From assembly GCA_024679435.1 (NCBI GenBank), contig JAIBDK010000026.1:1-13109 (forward strand): a stretch of DNA of 13,109 bases. The letters are read 5' to 3'. This document shows positions 1-7,550 of the stretch, piece by piece. The notes under the pieces were generated by a model. The model was not told the origin of the DNA. It saw nothing but the letters and a program-made list of their open reading frames with translations, and searched no databases. Source of the stretch: Gammaproteobacteria bacterium. GTDB taxonomy: Bacteria; Pseudomonadota; Gammaproteobacteria; Arenicellales; Poriferihabitantaceae. Position numbers and translations under genes: made by a program. Numbering within the stretch: the first letter of the stretch is position 1; the number at the start of each line of letters is the position of its first letter.

Positions 1-280
1 ACCCGGACTGCATCAAATAAATCGTATCCAGTGAGAACGTCGAAAATGTGGTAAAGCCTCCCAAAATACCGATTACGAGGAACAGTCTTAAAACCTCATT
101 ACCATGATAGCGATGATTAAGAAACACCACAACAAATCCGATTAACAATGATCCAATCACATTTACCACCAACGTGCCGTAAGGAAAACCCGGGCCGGTC
201 CAGGACTGCACCAGCAAGGTAATACCATACCGCATTACTGCCCCAATACCTCCACCTAAAGCGATCGCTATATATTCCAT
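1..280 (-). CDS. crcB: CrcB fluoride ion exporter, C-terminus cut by window edge
   Basis: Small membrane protein of the CrcB/Fluc family, which forms dimeric channels that let fluoride leave the cytoplasm across the inner membrane. I translated this by hand from an ATG at 280-278. It opens with an MEYIAIALGGGIGAVMRY motif, followed by YGTLVVNVIGSLLIG and then GGFTTFSTFSLD. These match the family hallmarks: the N-terminal G-x-G-A-x-x-R-Y, the GTLxVNxxGS helix, and the TTFSTFS motif containing the phenylalanines and polar track of the fluoride path. About 93 of the usual roughly 125 residues are visible. The gene lies 69 nt downstream of lolA and is probably co-transcribed with it. I saw no fluoride riboswitch in the 281-349 leader. 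The identification is firm; the missing end lies outside the window. Confidence 0.93.
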   Translation of the reverse strand, partial: MEYIAIALGGGIGAVMRYGITLLVQSWTGPGFPYGTLVVNVIGSLLIGFVVVFLNHRYHGNEVLRLFLVIGILGGFTTFSTFSLDTIYLMQSG

Positions 281-349
281 ATTTTTAAAAGTATTGCCAG
301 ACTTCGGCTCCAAACTCTGGTTCTATTTAATCTTTTACTTCGATACGGG

Positions 350-1012
350 TTATTCGGTGTTATCGATCACATCCACACCTTCAGGAGGAATGAAATCAAA
401 TATGGAAAGCGGCACCGGAATATTTTCCTTGAGGTCTACAAAGCTGATACGAGTTCGCTGATCCAGATTGTCGAGGAGTTCCAGCAGCCTTAAACGATTA
501 TCCTCAAATCCAATCCGTACTTCCCGAAAACCGCTATCCTCATCTTTAGGGATAAGGTTAATCCAGTCATAACGCCCCTGTGATCCGATATCTTCTACGG
601 TATAGTTATCCTCCAGATCACCAGATCCTGCCAGCAATATAGCTGGAGATCGGCCGATTGCTTGATCCTGAACTCGAACGGACACCTGCTCAAGTTCCAC
701 ATCATAAACCCATAAATTAAACCCGTCGCCAATAATTTGCTGACTATCCGGCGCATCATAATTCCATCTAAACAAGCCCGGTCTCTGAATCCACATCTGT
801 CCCTGGCTGTTATCCATTTCCACTAGATTTTCGTCCAGAACGATTTGACCAAATCTGGCTTCGAAGGTGTGAATTTCCCTGAAAAAATAATTCAATGCAT
901 CAACCCCCGGGCTGGCCAGTGCCAACCGCGGAAATCCGAGCAACATCATTAATGTTATTAATGTTAGCCGCACTGAAAATGTTTTGTTCACTGAGGATCT
1001 GATCTCTGCCAT
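350..1012 (-). CDS. lolA: LolA, periplasmic outer-membrane lipoprotein carrier
   Basis: LolA takes lipoproteins from the LolCDE complex at the inner membrane and ferries them through the periplasm to LolB in the outer membrane. The 220-residue product has a basic N-terminus, a hydrophobic stretch (residues 13-33) and a likely signal-peptidase site at LALA|SP around residue 34. The mature part carries LolA-family features: FEARFGQ (50-56), GQMWIQRPGLFRWNYD (71-86) and a C-terminal FDFIPPEGVDVI (205-216). The frame stays open to an ATG at 1093, but that start would run through the end of ftsK and give a poor signal peptide. The ATG at 1012, 13 nt after the ftsK stop, fits better, although its ribosome binding site is weak. 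The order ftsK-lolA is conserved in many gammaproteobacteria. Expression is probably from the ftsK transcript. Confidence 0.93.
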   Translation of the reverse strand: MAEIRSSVNKTFSVRLTLITLMMLLGFPRLALASPGVDALNYFFREIHTFEARFGQIVLDENLVEMDNSQGQMWIQRPGLFRWNYDAPDSQQIIGDGFNLWVYDVELEQVSVRVQDQAIGRSPAILLAGSGDLEDNYTVEDIGSQGRYDWINLIPKDEDSGFREVRIGFEDNRLRLLELLDNLDQRTRISFVDLKENIPVPLSIFDFIPPEGVDVIDNTE

Positions 1013-1025
1013 TAGCCCGGCACTG

Positions 1026-3329
1026 CTAGTCCTCGGGCGGTTCCGGAGCAAGAACCTCCCTTTTTCCATTATCCGGTGCAGATACAACACCACTTTGCTC
1101 CATTGTTTCTATCATTCGCGCAGCCCGGTTGTATCCAACCCGCAACGCGCGCTGCACTGCAGAAATAGATGCTTTTCTGCTTTGAGTGACAAAACTCACC
1201 GCATCATCATAAAGTGGATCCGACTCCCCTTCTCCATCGGAAAAGTTTGCTGAACCGCTTCCACCTTCCGGTTCACCCGAAGTAACTTCCTCCAAATAAT
1301 CCGGCTCCCCACTATTTTTTAGTTGAAGCACAATCTTTGCAACTTCTTCGTCAGACACAAAAGAACCGTGAACGCGCTGAGTAAATCCAGACCCCGGAGG
1401 CAAAAACAACATATCACCCTGCCCCAATAGTTGCTCAGCGCCCATCTGGTCAAGAACGGTTCGGGAATCTACACGTGAAGAAACCTGGAATGCGATTCGA
1501 GTTGGAACATTGGCTTTGATCAAACCGGTGACCACATCCACAGATGGCCGCTGAGTAGCAAGAACCAGATGAATACCTGCAGCTCTTGCACGCTGGGCGA
1601 TTCGAATAATTATTTCCTCGATTTTTTTACCCGCGACCATCATCAAATCTGCGAGTTCATCAACAATAACGACAATATAAGGGAGCCCATCGAGCTCTTC
1701 TGCTTCACCACCCTGCGCAGGATCGAATGTTGGATCAAACAGCGGGCTTCCAGCATTTTTTGCGGTGGAAACTTTCTTGTTATATCCGGCAATATTTCTA
1801 ACCGATATCGCGGCCATCATTCGAAACCGGCGATCCATCTCTCCAATACACCACCTCAATGCATTAGCCGCTTTGTTCATATCCGTCACAACCGGTGTCA
1901 ACAAATGAGGAATACCGTCATAGACAGACAGCTCCAAAAACTTCGGGTCCACCATAATCATACGTACCTGATCAGGCGTCGCCTTATACAAGAGGCTCAG
2001 TATCAGCGCGTTAACACAGACAGATTTGCCTGATCCTGTTGTACCTGCAATCAGCACATGGGGCATTTTACCAAGATCGGTTACTACCGCCTTGCCAGCG
2101 ATATCCTTACCCAACACCAGGGTCAACGGAGAAGCGCTTTTATCATATTCCTGAGAAGATAGGCCTTCAACCAGACGAACCGTTTCACGGTGCTGATTTG
2201 GGATCTCTATTCCTACCACAGATTTACCCGGAATATTCTCCACAACGCGAACGCTTACAACGGACAGTGAACGCGCCAGATCCCGCGATAGGCCCACTAT
2301 CTGACTGGCTTTTATGCCGGCAGCGGGCTCAATTTCAAACCGCGTGATTACCGGTCCAGGCTGGACAGCTTCTACCGTAATATCTACGTTAAAGTCCTTG
2401 AGCTTTTTAATCAGTAACTGCGACATCGATTCCAACGCTTCCCTGGAATATCCGAAAGACTTATCTTCCGGAGGATCGAGCAGGGACAACTCAGGCAACA
2501 GAGACCCATTCTTGGCTGTTGAAAACAAACTAACCTGTCGTTCCTGTTGTTTTCGATCACTTTCAACCGCGGGTTGAATCTTTGGCTCGATCTTGGGCGG
2601 CTTTTTTTCTGACAAAACTGTTCGAAACTCCTTCACAGAAACCTGCCGTTCCTTGCGAACCTTGGCCCCTTTCTTGCGGTCAGATAAATCTTCTATCTTT
2701 AATTTGAGCCAGCCGAATACCGCAAAAGCCTGATAACCGATTTTATCCATCAGCTCAAACCAGGAAACATGCCCGACCAGCGTAATACCGGTAATAAGCA
2801 GCCCAATTAGAATCAGAGATGCCCCCACGATACCGAATCCGGAGGTAAACCCTAACCCTATATACTGTCCGAGAATCCCTCCTGAAGGATAAATGGACTC
2901 GGTGTTACCAACCGGGAAATATATTTGCTCTAGACCGCATGCTCCAGTCATCGCTGTCAGAAAGCCAACCACGGGAAGTACGTAATCCCAGTTATTGGAT
3001 ACCTCTTCACTACCCCGTTCCTTATAAACCCGCCATACGGTAACGATCATCAGAATCAGGAACAGATAAGCCATTTTTCCAAAAATCGTAAACAGTAAAT
3101 CAGAAAACCAGGCGCCAACATGCCCGCCCATATTTTGAACCTCCCCTCCACTGCCGGTATGGGTCGGCCCCGGATCCGCAGGAGAATTCGTTAGAAGACA
3201 GATTAACAGATAGCCAACCACTGCCAGCAAGCTGATTAATCCTACTTCCCTCAAAAGAGACACTATTTTTCCTGGAATATCCAGAGAAATTCTTGAGGCA
3301 GCTCTGTTTTGTTTTTTAGACTTGGCCAC
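1026..3329 (-). CDS. ftsK: FtsK DNA translocase, septal chromosome segregation
   Basis: FtsK pumps chromosomal DNA through the closing septum and activates XerCD recombination at dif. The 767-residue product has all three parts. The N-terminal membrane anchor has about four hydrophobic segments (roughly 28-47, 80-99, 117-133 and 160-185). The linker is short, about residues 210-290, far shorter than the several-hundred-residue linker of E. coli. The RecA-like motor has Walker A GTTGSGKS (429-436), Walker B IVVIVDELADL (552-562) and a LVLATQRPS sensor (588-596). A winged-helix gamma domain for KOPS reading follows (roughly 703-762, with RVGYNRAARMIETMEQSG). The start codon is GTG at 3329-3327; an in-frame TGA lies two codons upstream, so nothing longer is possible. 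No good ribosome binding site is visible. The gene lies 79 nt after the Rieske gene, so it may have its own promoter. Confidence 0.96.
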   Translation of the reverse strand: MAKSKKQNRAASRISLDIPGKIVSLLREVGLISLLAVVGYLLICLLTNSPADPGPTHTGSGGEVQNMGGHVGAWFSDLLFTIFGKMAYLFLILMIVTVWRVYKERGSEEVSNNWDYVLPVVGFLTAMTGACGLEQIYFPVGNTESIYPSGGILGQYIGLGFTSGFGIVGASLILIGLLITGITLVGHVSWFELMDKIGYQAFAVFGWLKLKIEDLSDRKKGAKVRKERQVSVKEFRTVLSEKKPPKIEPKIQPAVESDRKQQERQVSLFSTAKNGSLLPELSLLDPPEDKSFGYSREALESMSQLLIKKLKDFNVDITVEAVQPGPVITRFEIEPAAGIKASQIVGLSRDLARSLSVVSVRVVENIPGKSVVGIEIPNQHRETVRLVEGLSSQEYDKSASPLTLVLGKDIAGKAVVTDLGKMPHVLIAGTTGSGKSVCVNALILSLLYKATPDQVRMIMVDPKFLELSVYDGIPHLLTPVVTDMNKAANALRWCIGEMDRRFRMMAAISVRNIAGYNKKVSTAKNAGSPLFDPTFDPAQGGEAEELDGLPYIVVIVDELADLMMVAGKKIEEIIIRIAQRARAAGIHLVLATQRPSVDVVTGLIKANVPTRIAFQVSSRVDSRTVLDQMGAEQLLGQGDMLFLPPGSGFTQRVHGSFVSDEEVAKIVLQLKNSGEPDYLEEVTSGEPEGGSGSANFSDGEGESDPLYDDAVSFVTQSRKASISAVQRALRVGYNRAARMIETMEQSGVVSAPDNGKREVLAPEPPED

Positions 3330-3408
3330 TGTTCAATATGGTTATTTTCGATGGGCTGATTCTATCACTTTAACGATTGTGCTTGCCCAACAGTTGAACA
3401 CAAGACGG

Positions 3409-3750
3409 CTAAAAATATAAATAAATTTCGCCATCAGACAATTTTAGAGAAATAGGTATTAAACTCTGATTAACACACGGACCATTTACACACTTACCAT
3501 TTTTGGGATCAAAAACAGCGCCGTGAGTAGCGCAAATTAAAAACTCCCCGTCATCGTCAAATACCTCACCTGTTTTCCAGTCCAGATTATTTCCACTATG
3601 CGGGCAGCGATTACGATAGGCATACGGCGTGTTTTGGAAAAGTACAACAAATCCGGTATCAAACGCGCCATCTCCCATTCGAACCATCATAGCCGGACCT
3701 TTTTCAACCAGCTGACTCAACAATCCAACCTTATGATATTGCGGCTTCAT
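3409..3750 (-). CDS. Small Rieske [2Fe-2S] domain protein
   Basis: A 113-residue protein made almost entirely of one Rieske domain. The iron-sulfur ligands are visible as C49-P-H51 and C73-A-T-H76, set in CPHSGNNLDW and LICATHGAVFDPKNGKC, the pattern of soluble Rieske ferredoxins and ring-hydroxylating oxygenase components. There is no signal peptide or membrane helix, so it should be cytoplasmic. Its ATG overlaps the TAA of the upstream phosphatase by one base (TAATG), which suggests translational coupling. Small Rieske proteins of this kind commonly sit next to rluC and a HAD phosphatase in Pseudomonas-like genomes. No partner oxygenase or reductase is nearby, so the redox partner and substrate are unknown. 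The domain call is secure; the function is not. Confidence 0.88.
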   Translation of the reverse strand: MKPQYHKVGLLSQLVEKGPAMMVRMGDGAFDTGFVVLFQNTPYAYRNRCPHSGNNLDWKTGEVFDDDGEFLICATHGAVFDPKNGKCVNGPCVNQSLIPISLKLSDGEIYLYF

Positions 3751-4427
3751 TAAACACCTGTCTCCGGACAGTCTTGCCCAAGCAAAACACCCGCCAGTTG
3801 CGAGAAATTCTCCAGCACCGGATGCCTTGAAAGCGCCTTAAGTTCGGCATGATCATGAGATCCATAACTCACCCCCCAACCATTAACTCCGGCGTTGCCT
3901 GCCATTTGCATATCGAAAGTAGTATCCCCAATCATAACGGCTTCTCGCTTCTCAAGGCCGGTGTAGTCCAGAATATCCAGCAACATCGCCGGATCAGGTT
4001 TGGGTCTGGACTGGTCAGCACATCGAGTGTAAACGAACACATCATCCAGGTTAGTAATGTCCATGGCACGCTCCAGCCCGCGCCGAGACTTTCCTGTCGC
4101 AACCGCCAGTAAATATCCGGCATTCTGTAATTCTATCAGCCCTTTCCGAACTCCCGAAAACAACTCCATGGCCGTATTATCATGAACAAGCCAGTAATCT
4201 CTGTACCGGTCAACTAACTGATTTGCCTGAGCTGAATTGATCTTTGGATAAAGCAGCGAAAATGCCTCCACCAGACTCAAGCCAATATAACGCTTCACCT
4301 GCTTCGGATCCGGACAAGACATGCTCATATCCCGGGCTGCGCCGGCAAAACAGTTCACTATTTTCGCGCTCGAATCCATTAAAGTGCCATCCCAGTCGAA
4401 AACCAGCAAGCTGTATGGTGTTGTCAT
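3750..4427 (-). CDS. HAD-family hydrolase, phosphoglycolate-phosphatase-like
   Basis: A 225-residue haloacid-dehalogenase phosphatase with all four family motifs. Motif I is VFDWDGTLMDS, with nucleophile D11 and acid/base D13. Motif II is the threonine in VATGKS (T111). Motif III is the lysine in RPKPDPAMLL (K143). Motif IV is MIGDTTFDMQMA, with acidic residues D168 and D172. A helical cap between residues 18 and about 85 places it in HAD subfamily IA, the group containing phosphoglycolate phosphatase and beta-phosphoglucomutase-like enzymes. The substrate cannot be read from sequence. It lies 15 nt downstream of rluC and overlaps the Rieske gene by one base, so it is the middle gene of a tight unit. 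The ATG at 4427 has a GGA-containing weak ribosome binding site about ten bases upstream. Gph-like activity is possible but unproven. Confidence 0.9.
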   Translation of the reverse strand: MTTPYSLLVFDWDGTLMDSSAKIVNCFAGAARDMSMSCPDPKQVKRYIGLSLVEAFSLLYPKINSAQANQLVDRYRDYWLVHDNTAMELFSGVRKGLIELQNAGYLLAVATGKSRRGLERAMDITNLDDVFVYTRCADQSRPKPDPAMLLDILDYTGLEKREAVMIGDTTFDMQMAGNAGVNGWGVSYGSHDHAELKALSRHPVLENFSQLAGVLLGQDCPETGV

Positions 4428-4442
4428 TAGATTTATCCGTTT

Positions 4443-5417
4443 TTAACAGGTTCTGGTTTCAAGCCGATCAATTACCGAACGCAACTGGCCGGGCAACGGG
4501 CAGTCAATATCTAAAAGATGACCCGTCACCGGATGCTTTAAGTTCAGGTTTGAGGCATGGAGGAACATTCGGCCAAGGCCTATTCGCTGCAACTTTCGAT
4601 TAAAGTCCCGATCCCCATAAATTCTGTCTCCTGCAATGGGATGTGCACTCGATGCACAGTGTACCCGAGCCTGATGCATTCGCCCGGTTTTAAGATCAAC
4701 ATCCAAAAGAGTGGCGATTTCAAACTCGCGAATGGTGTTGATAATGCTTAATGAATTCTGCCCAGCTCGATCAACCACCATACGCTTATCTTTACCCGCC
4801 TCATTTTTACGCCGCAATGCAAACGCCACCTTTTGATTACGTGCAATCCAGTTTCCAGCCACCAAAGCCTGATACCTTTTTTGCATGTTGCGTTTCCCAG
4901 ACATTAATTCCTGCAGACCAAGCAATGTTTTGCGACTCTTAGCCAGCATTAAACAACCTGAAGTTTCCCGATCGAGCCGATGAACCAGTTCAAGAAAAGG
5001 GTTATTTACGAATACCGCGCGAAACGCTTCAATCAGACCATAGTCAAGCCCGGTCCCACCATGAACCGCCAAACCCGCAGGCTTGTTTACGACAATCATA
5101 TGATCATCCTCGAACAGAATCGGGATACTGTCCATCAATCGGGGCGGCACAACAACTCGGGATGACACTGCTGAAACCCTGACTGGAGGTATTCGAATGA
5201 TGTCAGCCTCACGGACTTTTGAAGATGCTTTCACCCTGCCACCATTTATCCTCACTTCTCCACCCCGGATAGCTTTGTATATCCTGGATTTCGGCACTCC
5301 CTTAAGAGTTTTTATCAGGAAATTATCAATTCGCTGACCCGCTTCCTGTTTATCAATAACCCGGTTGGATACCGAAGAATAGTCCGGCAACCCTTGCACC
5401 TTATCTGTTTTTCTCAA
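4443..5417 (-). CDS. rluC: RluC, 23S rRNA pseudouridine synthase
   Basis: RluC converts uridines 955, 2504 and 2580 (E. coli numbering) of 23S rRNA to pseudouridine. The product has an S4 RNA-binding domain at about residues 28-75 (RIDNFLIKTLKGVPKSRIYK, GGEVRINGGRVK) and an RluA-type catalytic domain from about residue 98. The catalytic motif HRLDRETSG is at 146-154, with D149 as the nucleophilic aspartate. Other family segments are VVNKPAGLAVHGG, LKTGRMHQARVH and HPIAGDRIYGD. The frame begins at a TTG (5417-5415), with an in-frame TAG four codons before it. A GTG at 5399 is another possible start, and neither has a strong ribosome binding site. The TTG overlaps, as TTGA, the stop of a protein-like frame upstream. 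The divergent rne gene often found beside rluC is absent here. Confidence 0.94.
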   Translation of the reverse strand: MRKTDKVQGLPDYSSVSNRVIDKQEAGQRIDNFLIKTLKGVPKSRIYKAIRGGEVRINGGRVKASSKVREADIIRIPPVRVSAVSSRVVVPPRLMDSIPILFEDDHMIVVNKPAGLAVHGGTGLDYGLIEAFRAVFVNNPFLELVHRLDRETSGCLMLAKSRKTLLGLQELMSGKRNMQKRYQALVAGNWIARNQKVAFALRRKNEAGKDKRMVVDRAGQNSLSIINTIREFEIATLLDVDLKTGRMHQARVHCASSAHPIAGDRIYGDRDFNRKLQRIGLGRMFLHASNLNLKHPVTGHLLDIDCPLPGQLRSVIDRLETRTC

Positions 5418-5616
5418 TTGCCAAGCCTATCAAGCCATTCATTAGTTTGTGGTGGTTTATCGCCATAACCGCTGCTGGAAAATTTGATTTTAGGGTCGCG
5501 GGCAACATCGGCGGCGTTTAATCGAGGAGCGACTCAACAAGCTCTTCCGGCTCAAAGGCTGAAACTTGCCCTCATACCAGCCAGCATCAGATTATAATCG
5601 CACAAGCGACCATAAT
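5414..5616 (-). pseudogene. Possible remnant of a decayed gene upstream of rluC
   Basis: No frame here is long enough to be a normal gene, but several short stretches read like protein and follow one another in changing frames. One frame gives a segment containing NYGRLCDYNLMLAGMRASF and then stops. Another continues with SAFEPEELVESLLD and stops at 5520-5518. The third then gives LNAADVARDPKIKF followed by GYGDKPPQTNEWLDRLGN and stops at 5416-5414, inside the rluC TTG codon. Read in order, and with the 5617-5916 frame before them, they would make one protein of about 165 residues broken by roughly three frameshifts. Chance open segments remain possible, because each is short and I recognise no family. 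Confidence 0.3.
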
Positions 5617-5916
5617 TCAGCACAAAATTGCGCACCAACCGCCACCAGATTCAAAACCAGATCCGTTATTCTGACTTCCTCCATCCGGATAACTGACGTT
5701 CATGCAGGTTAACATAGAAGTCATTTTACGGCCCAGTCCAGAAAGCAGACTTTGAAGATCAGCCCAATGAATATCCAACACGCTGCGGCACTCAGCATTA
5801 CCGGATTTGCAATGCACAATCAATGACCCACCAGCCCGACTGGCAAGACACTCTCCAATTACGTAAAAAATCGCCCCAGAAATCCGACCCAATTCATCAA
5901 TATTTAACAGACGCAA
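5617..5916 (-). CDS. Uncertain 99-codon frame, hypothetical or 5' part of a decayed gene
   Basis: An open frame of 99 codons beginning at a TTG (5916-5914), with an in-frame TAA six codons upstream and no visible ribosome binding site. The first two thirds look protein-like (NIDELGRISGAIFYVIGECL, then a SVLDIHWADLQSLLSGLGRK helix). The last third becomes glycine- and serine-rich and ends oddly in GGGWCAILC, as if read out of frame. In the next frame, codons from 5684 to 5592 encode a more natural hydrophobic helix (MEEVRITDLVLNLVAVGAQF). I recognise no family and no membrane or signal sequence. It may be the 5' part of a frameshifted gene whose tail continues to rluC, or it may not be a gene. 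Confidence 0.3.
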   Translation of the reverse strand: MRLLNIDELGRISGAIFYVIGECLASRAGGSLIVHCKSGNAECRSVLDIHWADLQSLLSGLGRKMTSMLTCMNVSYPDGGSQNNGSGFESGGGWCAILC

Positions 5917-5947
5917 AGAGATTGGTATTATTTAGCAGGCAAGGCAG

Positions 5948-5953
5948 TATAAT
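5948..5953 (+). promoter_or_regulatory. Candidate -10 box for the puuA-like gene
   Basis: A perfect TATAAT lies 43 nt before the ATG of the glutamine-synthetase-like gene. The nearest -35-like hexamer, TTGGTA at 5922-5927, is 20 nt away, longer than the ideal 17, so the promoter would be weak or activator-dependent. No sigma-54 type GG-N10-GC pair was found here. Confidence 0.35.
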
Positions 5954-5996
5954 CGAAGTCGTTTAATTCAAATAAAATCCTGCAATAAAGACTCCT

Positions 5997-7379
5997 ATGC
6001 CCAACCCTTCACCTAAAAGCAACAACGCTAGTGGAAAACTCCCAGTAGATTTACGTAATTGGCTTGATACCAACCATATAGAAGAAATTGAAGCCGTAAT
6101 TCCAGATATGACCGGTGCAGCGAAAGGTAAAATCCTGCCTGCCCAGCGCTATCAGGAGGACGTCGGCCTGCGGCTTCCCGAAAGCATTTTTGGACAAACG
6201 GTTGATGGCGATTACCCGAACGAATGGGATGTTCTCGATGATCAAGACGGCGACATGTTTTTGAAGCCGGATCCATCCACCGTTCGCCCGGTTCCGTTTG
6301 CCAGCGATCCAACCGCCGTAATTATTCATGACTGCTATCATTTTGACGGCAAACCGGTGGAAATTGCGCCTCGACAAGTTCTTAGAAAGATTCTAAATCT
6401 TTATAAGCGACAGGGATGGGATCCGGTGGTTGCCCCGGAAATCGAGTTTTATCTGGTAAAGCCCAACATTGATGCGGACTATCCACTTGAACCCCCCGTC
6501 GGTCGCTCCGGAAGACCCGAGTCCGGAAGACAATCCTTCAGTATTGATGCCGTCAATGAGTTTGACCCATTATTTGAAGATCTCTATGATTACTGTCAAG
6601 CACAGGATATTGGAATTGAAACGCTGATTCACGAATCCGGTGTAACTCAAATGGAGATCAACCTGCTGCACGGTGACGCCATGGAACTTGCTGATCAGGT
6701 ATTCCTGTTCAAAAGGGCTTTGCGGGCTGTCGCTATGCGTCATGACATTTATGCCACTTTCATGGCCGCTCCTATGGAAGGCCAGCCCGGCAGCGCCATG
6801 CATATGCATCAAAGCATCGTAGACCGTAAAACCCGGGGAAATATTTTTATCAATGCCAACGGGTCTGAAAGCAAATTATTCCACTGGTATATCGGCGGAT
6901 TACAGAGGTACCTGCCTGCAGCGATGTCGTTGATCGCTCCAAATGTCAACTCATACAGGAGATTGGCGCCAGATGAATTCGGCACCCCCATTAATATTGA
7001 ATGGGGTTACGACAATCGCACCGCAGGGTTGCGGGTTCCGGTTTCCAATTCTCAGGCAACCCGAATTGAGAATAGAATTGCCGGTGCGGACGTAAATCCT
7101 TATCTGGCCCTGGCGGCATCTCTGGCTTGTGGATATTTGGGCATGAAAAATCAGACAAAACCAAAAAAACCCGTTACCGGCAGCGCGTACAGTGAAGAAA
7201 CAACACTCCCCCATACCCTGCGGGAAGCAGTCAACGAATTGATGGAGTGCAAAGAGCTTCGCCATGTATTGGGAGATAAATTTGTGCGCCTCTATAGTAG
7301 CGTCAAGCAGCACGAATACAATATATTTCTGAATGTGATCAGCGCCTGGGAACGGGAACATTTATTGCTGAATGTTTAA
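5997..7379 (+). CDS. puuA: Glutamine-synthetase-family gamma-glutamylputrescine synthetase
   Basis: A 460-residue ATP-dependent ligase of the glutamine synthetase superfamily, in the PuuA/SpuI branch that joins glutamate to putrescine or another amine instead of ammonia. Metal and substrate motifs are visible: APEIEFYLV (E148, E150), HESGVTQMEINL (E213, E220), SAMHMHQS (H269, H271), NRTAGLRVP (R341, R346) and RIENRIAGADVNPYLALAA (E359). The adenylylation-site region of housekeeping GlnA is not recognisable, as expected for this branch. The ATG at 5997 precedes the first conserved residues by a normal distance, with only a weak ribosome binding site. A SpuC-like aminotransferase gene 2.7 kb away supports an amine-catabolism role. 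Those two would represent alternative routes for putrescine, gamma-glutamylation and transamination. The exact amine cannot be told from sequence. Transcription probably ends at the strong hairpin at 7551-7591. Confidence 0.85.
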   Translation: MPNPSPKSNNASGKLPVDLRNWLDTNHIEEIEAVIPDMTGAAKGKILPAQRYQEDVGLRLPESIFGQTVDGDYPNEWDVLDDQDGDMFLKPDPSTVRPVPFASDPTAVIIHDCYHFDGKPVEIAPRQVLRKILNLYKRQGWDPVVAPEIEFYLVKPNIDADYPLEPPVGRSGRPESGRQSFSIDAVNEFDPLFEDLYDYCQAQDIGIETLIHESGVTQMEINLLHGDAMELADQVFLFKRALRAVAMRHDIYATFMAAPMEGQPGSAMHMHQSIVDRKTRGNIFINANGSESKLFHWYIGGLQRYLPAAMSLIAPNVNSYRRLAPDEFGTPINIEWGYDNRTAGLRVPVSNSQATRIENRIAGADVNPYLALAASLACGYLGMKNQTKPKKPVTGSAYSEETTLPHTLREAVNELMECKELRHVLGDKFVRLYSSVKQHEYNIFLNVISAWEREHLLLNV

Positions 7380-7413
7380 GCAGGCTTACATTTAGGAACC
7401 GGCGTATAAAAAC

Positions 7414-7507
7414 CCGGTCTCTGGACTCGTGTTCGAGCACTGAAGAAACAAGCCTCCGATCCAGCATAACCCCTTTGGGTCGAGAAAAATGGAGTACTTA
7501 AGACCGG
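7414..7507 (+). ncRNA. Candidate structured RNA in the 3' UTR of puuA
   Basis: Four nested helices can be drawn by hand. The closing stem is CCGGTCT (7414-7420) with AGACCGG (7501-7507). Stacked directly inside it is CTGGA (7421-7425) with TCCAG (7460-7464). Next comes CTCG (7426-7429) with CGAG (7434-7437) on a 4-nt loop. A separate hairpin pairs ACCC (7469-7472) with GGGT (7477-7480), also on a 4-nt loop. A second hairpin and a strong terminator follow, so a short 3'-derived RNA is conceivable. I recognise no known RNA family, and short helices arise often by chance. Confidence 0.22.
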
Positions 7508-7515
7508 CTGGTAAT

Positions 7516-7538
7516 CTCAGGCTGATTATTCGCCTGAG
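7516..7538 (+). repeat. Inverted repeat or hairpin between the convergent genes
   Basis: CTCAGGC (7516-7522) pairs perfectly with GCCTGAG (7532-7538) across a 9-nt loop. Only a short TTT follows, so on its own it would be a weak terminator. It shares the half-site TCAGGC/GCCTGA with the palindrome in the aminotransferase promoter at 9994-10005. Confidence 0.5.
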
Positions 7539-7550
7539 TTTCACACTCTG

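Noticed and set aside
281..349. Possible fluoride riboswitch ahead of crcB
   Set aside because: The 69-nt leader is too short and lacks the conserved pseudoknot core of that RNA class.
1013..1093. 27-codon upstream extension of lolA to an ATG at 1093
   Set aside because: It overlaps the end of ftsK, adds a basic stretch that spoils the signal peptide, and the ATG at 1012 gives a normal LolA length.
1569..2577. Several plus-strand frames opposite ftsK
   Set aside because: They are antisense shadows of a clearly coding minus-strand gene and show no domain-like sequence.
7426..7440. tRNA-like T-arm (TTCGA inside a short stem)
   Set aside because: No acceptor, D or anticodon arms surround it, and the stem is only 4 bp.
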